Positions 16,168 to 23,355 of a stretch of DNA of 42,372 nucleotides are shown here, one piece after another. Both the position numbers and the translations under genes were made by a program. How positions within the stretch are numbered: the stretch's first letter is position 1; every line of letters begins with the position of its first letter. This DNA comes from Bacillota bacterium (GTDB lineage Bacteria; Bacillota; Clostridia; Peptostreptococcales; Anaerovoracaceae). Where the stretch lies: positions 1-42,372 of the forward strand of contig JAFRZB010000007.1 of NCBI GenBank assembly GCA_017442785.1, written 5' to 3'. The notes beneath the pieces are model-generated. The model had not been told where the DNA came from and made no database searches. It worked only from the letters and a program-made list of their open reading frames with translations.

Positions 16168-17637
16168 TTACCAGTCAAGGCCGGCCTTTGCGCGTATGGC
16201 CCTGTTCTTTTCGGAGTCGCGGCCGTAATTGCAGGCCTTAAGGTCCTCCACTATGGACGGATCCGTGTTGTCCATCCTCGGAAGCGGCACGTCCTGCTCG
16301 TAAGCCAGGATCTTCTGGACCTTCTTTATATCCACGTTCCTTACGGTTGTGCCGTCCTTTAGGGCTATGGCGGAGGCCACTCCTGCCGCCTGGCCTGTTG
16401 CTATGCACTGCGGTATAAGCTGCAGGGCAGTTATCGCCACATTGTCCGCGGAAGCATGCCTTCCGGGAGCCAGCAGGTTCTCTATCTTCTGAGGAACTAT
16501 GGTCCTGTAGGGTATCTCGATAGGCACCGTGGAGGCTACCGTGGAGTGCCAGGCTATAACGTCGTCGAACTCGCTGTACTTTGCTATGTCCAGCATGGTG
16601 TAGTAGTACTCGCCCCTAAGCCTTCTTGAGCACCTGCACCCCAGCTGCGGGGAGATGTCGTAGATGAAGGCGTCCTTAAAGGCCTCGGGCACCATCTCGC
16701 GGCAGAACTCCGTCACCTTGCGCACGGAATTCCTTACGGAAAGCTCGGTGTCCCTCATGTCCTTGAGGTCTATGCAGCTTTTGCCGGAGAGCCAGTTGTT
16801 CCACCAGACCACGTCGTTCTTTCCCGCGGGGAAGCACATGGTTCTGAAGCCCGACATCTTGTTTATCTCGGCGGAGAAGGTCTTGTAGGCATCCGGATGA
16901 GCCTGCCTCCAGCGGTAGTAGGCGTGGAAGTCCACGCCGCCCATGCGCCAAACAAGGGCGGTCTCGTTGTCTCTTCTGGCGTCGGGATCGTTGCTTACGG
17001 GTCTTATCTCAAAGGGCGCTCCCGTCTGAGCGAAGATGTCTCCGTCTCCGGTTGCGTCTATGACTATCTTTGCCATTATTGCCTGGCGGCCTTCCTTGGA
17101 CTCGAAGATGACTCCTTTGACTTCGTTGCCGTCCATTATGGGCTTGGTGCCCCAGCCGTGGAAGACTATCCTTATCTGCGGAAGCTCCTGTATCATGGCG
17201 TCCATCTCAAGCTTAAGGGCAGTTGGCTCAAAGTACGGAGCCCTTACTATGTAGCGGTCGCTTGGGTCCATGTTGACGCAGCCGTGTATGCCCTGCCAGC
17301 GGTCCAGAAGATGGGGATCGCGCTTTCCTATGTCCTTAAGAGCCGGGCCCGTTATGCAGTCCGGAGCGTTCTTCTCTATCCTTGTGAACCACTCCTCCTG
17401 GAGCCCGCGGACCATCGAGTGGTCCAGCCAGCTCATGGCGGGGACCATCAGTACGTAGTCTCCGGTGGCGTCCCCTCCGAAATAACCGTAGCGTTCCAGG
17501 ATGACTATGTTCTCTGCGCCTGCGCGGGCTGCCGCAACAGCCGCACTGTGCCCTGCCGCGCCTCCGCCTACTATAAGGATGTCGCAGCTGTCGTAGATCT
17601 TCACCTGCTGCTGCGGTTCGAGATAATACTTGTCCAT
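16168..17637 (-). CDS. FAD-dependent oxidoreductase (FAD_oxidored type), copy 1
   Basis: This 489-residue flavoprotein opens with a Rossmann dinucleotide-binding motif (ILIVGGGAAGHSAAVAAARAG, about 20-40), then ERYGYFGGDATG. KIVIDATGDGDIF near 190 is the second FAD motif, and LLAPGRHASADNVAI lies near 415 with GQAAGVASAIA after it. This is the layout of the PF12831 family. These enzymes oxidise or reduce small molecules; the substrate is unknown. The paralogue at 17809 is divergently transcribed. A -35 TTGACG and -10 TATCAT with 17-bp spacing precede it, and GGAGG lies upstream of the ATG. No export signal, so cytoplasmic. Confidence 0.88.
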   Translation of the reverse strand: MDKYYLEPQQQVKIYDSCDILIVGGGAAGHSAAVAAARAGAENIVILERYGYFGGDATGDYVLMVPAMSWLDHSMVRGLQEEWFTRIEKNAPDCITGPALKDIGKRDPHLLDRWQGIHGCVNMDPSDRYIVRAPYFEPTALKLEMDAMIQELPQIRIVFHGWGTKPIMDGNEVKGVIFESKEGRQAIMAKIVIDATGDGDIFAQTGAPFEIRPVSNDPDARRDNETALVWRMGGVDFHAYYRWRQAHPDAYKTFSAEINKMSGFRTMCFPAGKNDVVWWNNWLSGKSCIDLKDMRDTELSVRNSVRKVTEFCREMVPEAFKDAFIYDISPQLGCRCSRRLRGEYYYTMLDIAKYSEFDDVIAWHSTVASTVPIEIPYRTIVPQKIENLLAPGRHASADNVAITALQLIPQCIATGQAAGVASAIALKDGTTVRNVDIKKVQKILAYEQDVPLPRMDNTDPSIVEDLKACNYGRDSEKNRAIRAKAGLDW

Positions 17638-17680
17638 GATGGCCTCCGTAGTTAATTATTTATCTAATGTGTCTATGTTA

Positions 17681-17709
17681 ATGATAATCTCCCCGCGGCC
17701 AATCGTCAA
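17681..17709 (-). promoter_or_regulatory. Promoter of FAD oxidoreductase copy 1
   Basis: On the minus strand, -35 TTGACG (17704-17709) and -10 TATCAT (17681-17686) are separated by 17 bp. It lies back to back with the rightward promoter. Confidence 0.55.
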
Positions 17710-17726
17710 TTATCTTATTTTTCAAC

Positions 17727-17756
17727 TTGTCTGCGCGCCCGAAAAAAGGGTATAAT
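17727..17756 (+). promoter_or_regulatory. Promoter of FAD oxidoreductase copy 2
   Basis: -35 TTGTCT (17727-17732) and -10 TATAAT (17751-17756) are separated by 18 bp, about 50 bp upstream of the start codon. Confidence 0.55.
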
Positions 17757-17808
17757 CTTGATAGATATTTATTTGTCATTATTGTTCATATATCACAGGA
17801 GGCTGAAC

Positions 17809-19341
17809 ATGTGCGCAAAGACATACATTGAACCCCAGACTACCATACCGGTATACGACGAATGCGACGTGCTGGTAGTAGGCGGCGGCGCCGCGGGACA
17901 TTCCGCAGCCATAGCTGCCGCAAGAGCCGGCTGCAAGAACGTCATCCTGATGGAGCGCTACGGCTACTGCGGCGGAGACGTCACAGGCGGATACGTGCTC
18001 CTTATCCCCAACCTCTCCTTCCACGAGAAGACCTACGTAAGGGGCATACAGGAGGAGTGGTTCACAAGGCTTAAGGACATACCCGGCGCGGTAAACGGCC
18101 CCGGACCGGAAGAGGCGGGAAACTTCGATCCCCTCATGGTAAGGGCATGGGCCGGAGCCGGCGGCTCCACCTTCGTACCGCCTCAGATGGTATGCCACGG
18201 ATTCATGGTAGAGCCTACACAGCTTAAGATAGAGATGGACCTGATGCTCAATGAGCTCTCCGACAGGATCAGGGTGATGTATCACTCCTGGGGCTGCAGA
18301 CCAATAATGGAGAACGACCAGTGCAAGGGCGTCATCTTCGAGTCTAAGGAAGGCCGCAAGGCAGTGCTCGCAAAGGTGGTCATAGATGCCACGGGCGACG
18401 CCGACATCTGCAGGCTCTCCGGAGCGCCCACATCGTCTGCCATAGACGACGACTGCCGCTGCGGAACGACAGCCCTGGTATACAGGATAGGCGGAGTCAG
18501 CATGCGCGCTTACGGAAACTGGAGAAGGGCTAATCCGGAGCTCGCGAAGAGCCTTGCCCAGCACCTCCAGGAGATACACGGATTCAGGGCCGGCCTCATC
18601 TCCTCCCCCGTGGACGACATAGGCTGGATGAACAACTGGCAGCCCAAGATGGACTGCTCCAAGATAAAGGACCAGACCAAGACCGAGCTCGGAACAAGGA
18701 TAAAGATCAGAGAGATCGTAGCCTTCCTGAGGAAGGCAGTTCCCGAGGTGTTCGGAAACGCCTACATCTACGACATAGCTCCTCAGCTTGGAACCAGAGG
18801 ATCCCACAGGATAGTCGGAGAATACATCATAGACTCCAACGACTGGATATTCCCCAAGCAGCACGACGACGTCATAGCATGGCACACCACGGTCAATACC
18901 CTCAACGACAACGCGCCGATAGAGATCCCCTACAGGGCGATACTCCCGCAGAAGGTAAACAACCTGCTGGCCCCGGGACGCCACATCTCGGCTGACAGGA
19001 TAGCGATAGACAACGTCAACCTTATCCCGCAGTGCGTGGGAACAGGCCAGGCTGCAGGCGTTGCCGCGGCGGTAGCGATAGCAGACAAGACCACCACCCG
19101 CGACGTAAATATCCGCAAAGTTCAGGACATCCTCGCAGGCGAGCAGGACGTACCTCTTCCGAGGAACTCCCACACTGACGCCAGCTATCAGGAATGCTAC
19201 GAGAAGTGGGAGAAGGGCCTCTACACCGAGGCGGCCAAGAAGGCCATAGAATCCGCGGACGCGGCAGGCACCTACAGGCACTGGACTCTGTCCGGAGGCA
19301 TGGGCCAGAAGCGCGCCACGGAAGACCTCGGACACGAATAA
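17809..19341 (+). CDS. FAD-dependent oxidoreductase (FAD_oxidored type), copy 2
   Basis: This 510-residue protein parallels copy 1 throughout: VLVVGGGAAGHSAAIAAARAG near the N terminus, MERYGYCGGDVTGG, KVVIDATGDADI, LLAPGRHISADRIAI and GQAAGVAAAVA. It differs by a C-terminal extension of about 50 residues (after NSHTDASYQECYEKW). I chose ATG 17809 because AGGAGG lies 6 nt upstream; the longer frame from 17758 covers the promoter. The two copies face away from each other over a 171-bp control region, so they probably act in one pathway or form a heteromer. Substrate unknown. No terminator is evident before the XRE gene. Confidence 0.88.
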   Translation: MCAKTYIEPQTTIPVYDECDVLVVGGGAAGHSAAIAAARAGCKNVILMERYGYCGGDVTGGYVLLIPNLSFHEKTYVRGIQEEWFTRLKDIPGAVNGPGPEEAGNFDPLMVRAWAGAGGSTFVPPQMVCHGFMVEPTQLKIEMDLMLNELSDRIRVMYHSWGCRPIMENDQCKGVIFESKEGRKAVLAKVVIDATGDADICRLSGAPTSSAIDDDCRCGTTALVYRIGGVSMRAYGNWRRANPELAKSLAQHLQEIHGFRAGLISSPVDDIGWMNNWQPKMDCSKIKDQTKTELGTRIKIREIVAFLRKAVPEVFGNAYIYDIAPQLGTRGSHRIVGEYIIDSNDWIFPKQHDDVIAWHTTVNTLNDNAPIEIPYRAILPQKVNNLLAPGRHISADRIAIDNVNLIPQCVGTGQAAGVAAAVAIADKTTTRDVNIRKVQDILAGEQDVPLPRNSHTDASYQECYEKWEKGLYTEAAKKAIESADAAGTYRHWTLSGGMGQKRATEDLGHE

Positions 19342-19383
19342 AAAAACGGTCCGCAGCCGAAAAATGTTCTTGCGTCCCTTCCC

Positions 19384-19429
19384 TTTTGATGGTATTATTT
19401 TTCGCGTTCACAACTTAATACCGTCAAAA
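19384..19429 (+). promoter_or_regulatory. 14-bp dyad before the XRE gene
   Basis: TTTTGATGGTATTA (19384-19397) and TAATACCGTCAAAA (19416-19429) pair with a single G-U position over an 18-nt gap. The AGGAGGGG ribosome site begins one base later. It could be the operator for the XRE protein or an RNA stem in its leader. Confidence 0.5.
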
Positions 19430-19445
19430 AAGGAGGGGATCGCCT

Positions 19446-19781
19446 ATGGTCAGAATTGAATATCCCGTTATCGACACAGTCGCTACGGGAGACAACATCC
19501 GCAGGCTCCGCGAAAAGCGCGGCCTTACGGTAAAAGACTTGCAGAGCTATTTCGGCTTCGAGATGCCCCAGGCCATATATAAGTGGCAGAGGGGCGAGAG
19601 CCTTCCCAGTGTAGACAACCTCTACGCGCTCGGAAGGATACTCAACGTACCGATGGATCAGATACTGATCCAGACCCGACCGTTACATATAAGCGCAGAG
19701 CGGCAGAAAGACTGCCGCTCTGATTTTTTTTGCATTGGATGGATATTTCAGAAGAGCTCCGGCCTTACCCTGTCGAAATAG
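19446..19781 (+). CDS. XRE-family helix-turn-helix protein; frame runs through its terminator
   Basis: Residues 15-75 form a Cro/C1-type HTH (NIRRLREKRGLTVKDLQSYF; AIYKWQRGESLPSVDNLYAL; RILNVPMDQIL). A strong AGGAGGGG site precedes the ATG. The natural protein probably ends near residue 80. The frame continues for about 30 residues through a strong intrinsic terminator (19696-19731) and stops only at 19781. A shift of one base near 19687 would give a TAA in CATATAAGC. Most transcripts should therefore end before the stop codon. The role is probably local regulation; the target is unknown, with the FAD oxidoreductases upstream as a candidate. Confidence 0.8.
   Translation: MVRIEYPVIDTVATGDNIRRLREKRGLTVKDLQSYFGFEMPQAIYKWQRGESLPSVDNLYALGRILNVPMDQILIQTRPLHISAERQKDCRSDFFCIGWIFQKSSGLTLSK
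19696..19731 (+). terminator. Strong intrinsic terminator inside the XRE reading frame
   Basis: CAGAGCGGCAG and CTGCCGCTCTG form an 11-bp perfect stem with loop AAAGA. It is followed by A and eight Ts. The orientation matches the rightward genes. Confidence 0.9.
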
Positions 19782-20530
19782 GATATGCTGTGCATGTCGT
19801 CTCCGGTCTCTCTGAGAAGAGGTCCGCCTATGCCGCACAGCATAAGGTGCTCGTCCGTTCCGGAATAGCCTGCTATGAGCTTTCCCTTGGCGTCCCAAAC
19901 TGCCATGCCGCCGCCCGGGGCTCCTTCTTTCTTTAAAAGATTGCAGGCCGCAGCAAAGCAGCCGTTGTCGGAAGCCCTTGCGGGAAGATGCACGCTCCAG
20001 TTCTCAAGGCACCTTTCTCCGCTCATTCCGCTTGCGTAGGGGAAGAGCAGAAGCTGAGCGCCCTGCCCTCTGTAGACCGCGGATATCTGCGGCAAATGGG
20101 ACTCCCAGCAGAGCTGCATGCCTGTAATTACGGGGGCCTCCGCTGCCGGGAACGCGCTTCCTTCGGAGAAGAACAGAGCCTCCTTTGATCCGAGGTGGGT
20201 CTTGCGGTATACGGTGCTCTTTCCGCCGAAGCACAGCTCCTGGGCTATGAAGAGTCCTTCCTTCGAACGCTCCATGTACCCTATGCACAGGGCTATCCCG
20301 AGGCCGGCGCTGAGCGCTCTGAGACCCTGCAGGGCATCATCTTCAAAAGACACGGCAAGCTCCGCCGCGCGCTCCGGAGCGTAGCCTGTAAGACTGCACT
20401 CCGCAAACATCACAAGGTCCGCCCCTTTTGAGGCGGCTTCTCTTATGTATCCGGCTGTCTTTTCCGCGTTGACCTTTATGTCCCCGGGAACGGGGCGTGT
20501 CTGAGCCAGCGCTATACTTATCTTTTCCAT
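19748..20530 (-). CDS. Nitrilase-superfamily carbon-nitrogen hydrolase
   Basis: This 260-residue enzyme has the catalytic triad of the superfamily: Glu44 (FAECSLTGY), Lys110 (VYRKTHL) and Cys141 (MQLCWESHLPQ). It hydrolyses an amide, nitrile or carbamoyl C-N bond in a small molecule; the exact substrate cannot be read from sequence. AGGTGA precedes the ATG. It is the last gene of a leftward operon with a 204-residue membrane protein and azlC-azlD, 9 bp after azlD. Association with an AzlCD exporter suggests a role in amino-acid or amide turnover (inference). Confidence 0.88.
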   Translation of the reverse strand: MEKISIALAQTRPVPGDIKVNAEKTAGYIREAASKGADLVMFAECSLTGYAPERAAELAVSFEDDALQGLRALSAGLGIALCIGYMERSKEGLFIAQELCFGGKSTVYRKTHLGSKEALFFSEGSAFPAAEAPVITGMQLCWESHLPQISAVYRGQGAQLLLFPYASGMSGERCLENWSVHLPARASDNGCFAAACNLLKKEGAPGGGMAVWDAKGKLIAGYSGTDEHLMLCGIGGPLLRETGDDMHSISYFDRVRPELF

Positions 20531-20539
20531 GTCATCACC

Positions 20540-20845
20540 TTACAGAAGGAACAGCTCCGCGGCAAATACCACAGTGCAGCATATCGCCGCCACCGGCAGG
20601 AGCCCGGCGCCTATCCACGCCGCTATTATCCCAGCCGCAAGGGCAAGCGCTCCTGCTATGGGAGACTGCGTTGCCTGTATTATAGCCGGGAAGGTCATGA
20701 GCGAGAGCGTAACATACGGCACGTAGTACAGGAAGGACTGCACGAAACGGCTGTTGATGGGCTTTCTGAATATGGTAAGAGGCAGCACCCTCACAAGGTA
20801 CGTTACGCCGAACATCACCAGTATGTATATCCACTTGCTATGCAT
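20540..20845 (-). CDS. azlD: AzlD-family branched-chain amino acid transport subunit
   Basis: This 101-residue protein has three to four membrane segments and matches AzlD in length and pattern (ITYLVRVLPLTIFRKPI-like start; YVPYVTLSLMTFPAI). AzlD pairs with AzlC to export branched-chain amino acids or analogues. It overlaps the azlC 3' end by 8 bp, indicating translational coupling. Confidence 0.85.
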   Translation of the reverse strand: MHSKWIYILVMFGVTYLVRVLPLTIFRKPINSRFVQSFLYYVPYVTLSLMTFPAIIQATQSPIAGALALAAGIIAAWIGAGLLPVAAICCTVVFAAELFLL

Positions 20846-21587
20846 CTCCGCCCTCCCCTTTGCCTTCCGCGTCTTTGTCCACAGGGAAAAGCAGCGCCGC
20901 GGCCGCGGCTATCACCACTGTAAGTATTATGGTCTTGGTGCCGGAGCTTAGGCCCTGCAGGAATGCAAGCTTCTCCGCGCACCAGGAGGCCGCAAAGCAT
21001 ATCACTATGAGGCAGGCTATCACCTTGCTCTTCCTGGCCTTGGGGATGATTATGGCTATGAACATGCCGTAGAGGGCGACGCTCAGGGCGCTCACCACCC
21101 TTGCCGGAAGGATGTCGCCCGCGGCTATCCCGATAGATGTACCGACGGCCCAGAGGGGCACGGATATGAGCATGGCACCGTAGTAATAGAAAGGCTCAAG
21201 AAGGCCCGGACGGGCTATGTTTATGGCAAAGAGCTCGTCGGTTATGGCGCCCCCGAAGATCAGCCTGTGGAAGAACGGCATCTTGGGGTCCGTCTTCTGG
21301 GCAAGGGCAAGGCTCATGAGCATGTAGCGCAGGTTTATTATAAGCATCATCAGCGCCACTTCCGTAAGAGCCGCAGAGGAGGCTATGAGGGTAAATCCGG
21401 CGTACTCACCGGCAGACGCCACGCACAGAAGGCTTGCTATGCCGCCCTGCAGCGCCGTAAGCCCAGCGTTCCTGGCGCTTATCCCAAGTGAAAAAGCGAC
21501 AGCAAAATAGCCAAGGCCTATTGGGATACCGTCCCTGAAGCCCTGGCTAAGCAGCTCTTTTCTCCTTTTTCCTGCTATGTCCTGCAA
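20838..21587 (-). CDS. azlC: AzlC-family branched-chain amino acid transport protein
   Basis: This 249-residue protein has about six to seven membrane segments and the family start FRDGIPIGLGYFAVAFSLGISARNAG. It is the large subunit of the AzlCD exporter. The start is uncertain: the frame opens with TTG at 21587, there is no early ATG, and an AAAGGAGAAAAG site lies before a CTG about 12 codons in. It starts 2 bp after the stop of the upstream 204-residue gene. Confidence 0.85.
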   Translation of the reverse strand: MQDIAGKRRKELLSQGFRDGIPIGLGYFAVAFSLGISARNAGLTALQGGIASLLCVASAGEYAGFTLIASSAALTEVALMMLIINLRYMLMSLALAQKTDPKMPFFHRLIFGGAITDELFAINIARPGLLEPFYYYGAMLISVPLWAVGTSIGIAAGDILPARVVSALSVALYGMFIAIIIPKARKSKVIACLIVICFAASWCAEKLAFLQGLSSGTKTIILTVVIAAAAALLFPVDKDAEGKGEGGDA

Positions 21588-21589
21588 TC

Positions 21590-22204
21590 CTATTCGTAAT
21601 TCTCGTCCGGCACCGGCAGGTTGGGGTCGAACACGAACTGTATCATGGTCCTGTGCTCGCTGCCGTCCCGCGGGTCCGTGACCTCTGTGTCTGCCATGAA
21701 ATTGTCCACGTCATCGGTAAGAGCCCCGAACTTGCTGGCTCCGGACTCCTCGAACCACCTTCTGTAGATGGCCTTAAGCCCTGCCTTGGCGTTCCTGCAC
21801 GCGGCGTAAGCCGGCAGGCTGGGCAGATTGTGCTTTATGACGTAGTTGTACCTGTACTTGAACACCTTATTGCTATCTGCAAACTTTTCGGCATACTCAT
21901 CTATCAGATCAAGAATGAACTTCCTGTCGGCTTCTGTTTCTGTATGGAAGAATAACCCCTCGGTGATGACAATGACCCTCATGCCCTTGGCGGAGAGCCT
22001 TCCCAAGTCGTCCTTGGAGAGGAAGAACACGGTAAGGGGCGGAAAATTCCTGTCCAGCTTTTCCTGGAAAATGACCTTGAGGCTTCTGGATACAAGAGCG
22101 CATATAACGAGCGCTATCAGGGCTATCCAGATATTGAACCCTGTAAGGAAATACACCACCAAAGCGATGATGATAGTCACCAGTGTTACTATCCTGTCGA
22201 ACAT
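21590..22204 (-). CDS. Membrane-anchored protein of unknown function
   Basis: This 204-residue protein has two closely spaced N-terminal membrane segments (about 4-22 and 25-42) followed by a cytoplasmic domain of about 160 residues with alternating strands and helices (MRVIVITEGLFFHTETEAD; FKYRYNYVIKHNLPSLPAY). GGAGA lies 4 nt before the ATG. It begins the operon with azlC, azlD and the nitrilase. I do not recognise a family or active site. Confidence 0.7.
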   Translation of the reverse strand: MFDRIVTLVTIIIALVVYFLTGFNIWIALIALVICALVSRSLKVIFQEKLDRNFPPLTVFFLSKDDLGRLSAKGMRVIVITEGLFFHTETEADRKFILDLIDEYAEKFADSNKVFKYRYNYVIKHNLPSLPAYAACRNAKAGLKAIYRRWFEESGASKFGALTDDVDNFMADTEVTDPRDGSEHRTMIQFVFDPNLPVPDENYE

Positions 22205-22276
22205 ACAGTCTCCTTAATTGATGGAATAACGGATCGAAGTACGTATATTATACATAATTGCCGCCGATAAGTAAAT

Positions 22277-22302
22277 GAGGGCCGGAGAAGTCCCCGGCCC
22301 TC
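22277..22302. terminator. Terminator hairpin after the UroD-family gene
   Basis: GAGGGCCGG and CCGGCCCTC pair around an 8-nt loop; sequence on both sides is AT-rich but without a long T tract. It lies 20 bp beyond the stop codon of the leftward UroD-family gene. Confidence 0.6.
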
Positions 22303-22321
22303 AAATTATACTGATAACTGA

Positions 22322-23314
22322 TTACTTGAACACTTCCTTGGAGTAGGCGTCTATCTCTTCCGAGATCGCGTCCTGGACTCCGGGATAGGTGCTCGTCGGC
22401 AGACCCTGAGAAGCGCAGGGTATGAAGTAGAGCTTGCCGCATGCGTCGCAGGCTTCCCTTACTCTTTCCCTGATTATCTCTCTCGTCCAGCCCGGGAAAT
22501 CGACAGTAGCGCTGTCGATGCCGCCCATGAAGGATATCTTTCCGCCGTACTCCTTGATCAGCGCGGGGATGTTATTGGTGTTCATAACACCCTGCCATAC
22601 GTCGATGCCCATGTCGATCATGTCGGGAACGAGGGTGGCGGCGTATGAATCGGAATGGTGCACTATCAGCTGCACGCCGTGGCTCTTGTAGTATCCGTAG
22701 ATCTTCTCGTAAGCAGGCTTGTAGAACTCTCTGAACATCTCGGGGGAGATGAACGTGGAGATCTGGGAGCCCCAGTCGTCATGATGGAACATGGCTTCCG
22801 GATGAACATGGCTGCAGAACTCTTCCGCATAATCCAGCTCGAACTGAGTGATCATGTCTATGAGCTCGTGCATCTCGTCCGGATTGGTGTAGAAGTACAT
22901 CATGGTGTTCTGGATCTCGCAGAGATAGTGGCACTGCTCGAACACTCCGGGAGCGAAGTAGCCTGTCACGAACTGTTCGTTCCTGTCGATCTTATTTGCC
23001 GCTTCTATGAAGGGCTTCCACTCCTCGTCAGGATATACGACGTTCGGTACGGTTACATAGTCTCTCCAGTTTTCGATATCCTTGATGACTATCTTGTCCT
23101 CTGTGTGGACGGGGAACGGACCGGGAGTCCCTTCCGGCCAGGATTTGGTGACACCCCAGGCGTTTACGACGTTGTGCTCGCCGTACTTGGGGTTAGGATT
23201 CCTTTTGCCGAACGGAGATCCCATTACCAGACCCAGATACTCGTAACAGTTTACGAATCTGTCCGGATGTCCGCCGCGTATAGTCTCAAGAAAGTTTTCT
23301 CTCTTTGTAAGCAT
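22322..23314 (-). CDS. UroD-family protein (MtaA/methyltransferase-like)
   Basis: This 330-residue TIM-barrel protein belongs to the uroporphyrinogen decarboxylase family, which also contains cobamide:CoM methyltransferases and corrinoid-linked O-demethylases. Candidate zinc ligands are the HHSDS segment near 210-215 and the cysteines near 288-300 (CDACGKLYFIPCAS). The arginine-rich N terminus needed for true haem synthesis is absent and there are no other haem genes nearby, so a methyltransferase role is more likely. It shares a leftward operon with a GPH transporter. No corrinoid protein gene is in the window, so the methyl acceptor is unknown. Confidence 0.8.
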   Translation of the reverse strand: MLTKRENFLETIRGGHPDRFVNCYEYLGLVMGSPFGKRNPNPKYGEHNVVNAWGVTKSWPEGTPGPFPVHTEDKIVIKDIENWRDYVTVPNVVYPDEEWKPFIEAANKIDRNEQFVTGYFAPGVFEQCHYLCEIQNTMMYFYTNPDEMHELIDMITQFELDYAEEFCSHVHPEAMFHHDDWGSQISTFISPEMFREFYKPAYEKIYGYYKSHGVQLIVHHSDSYAATLVPDMIDMGIDVWQGVMNTNNIPALIKEYGGKISFMGGIDSATVDFPGWTREIIRERVREACDACGKLYFIPCASQGLPTSTYPGVQDAISEEIDAYSKEVFK

Positions 23315-23355
23315 AGGTCTGTTATCCCTCTATAATACTTTCTGTAAGCAGGTGC

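Noticed and set aside
17779-19335. 518-codon minus-strand open frame
   Set aside because: It mirrors the FAD oxidoreductase copy 2; the composition (many Val, Tyr, Arg) is typical of a shadow frame.
22322-23314. Haem-biosynthetic uroporphyrinogen decarboxylase (hemE)
   Set aside because: The N-terminal arginine motif of true HemE is missing and the operon partner is a glycoside-type transporter.
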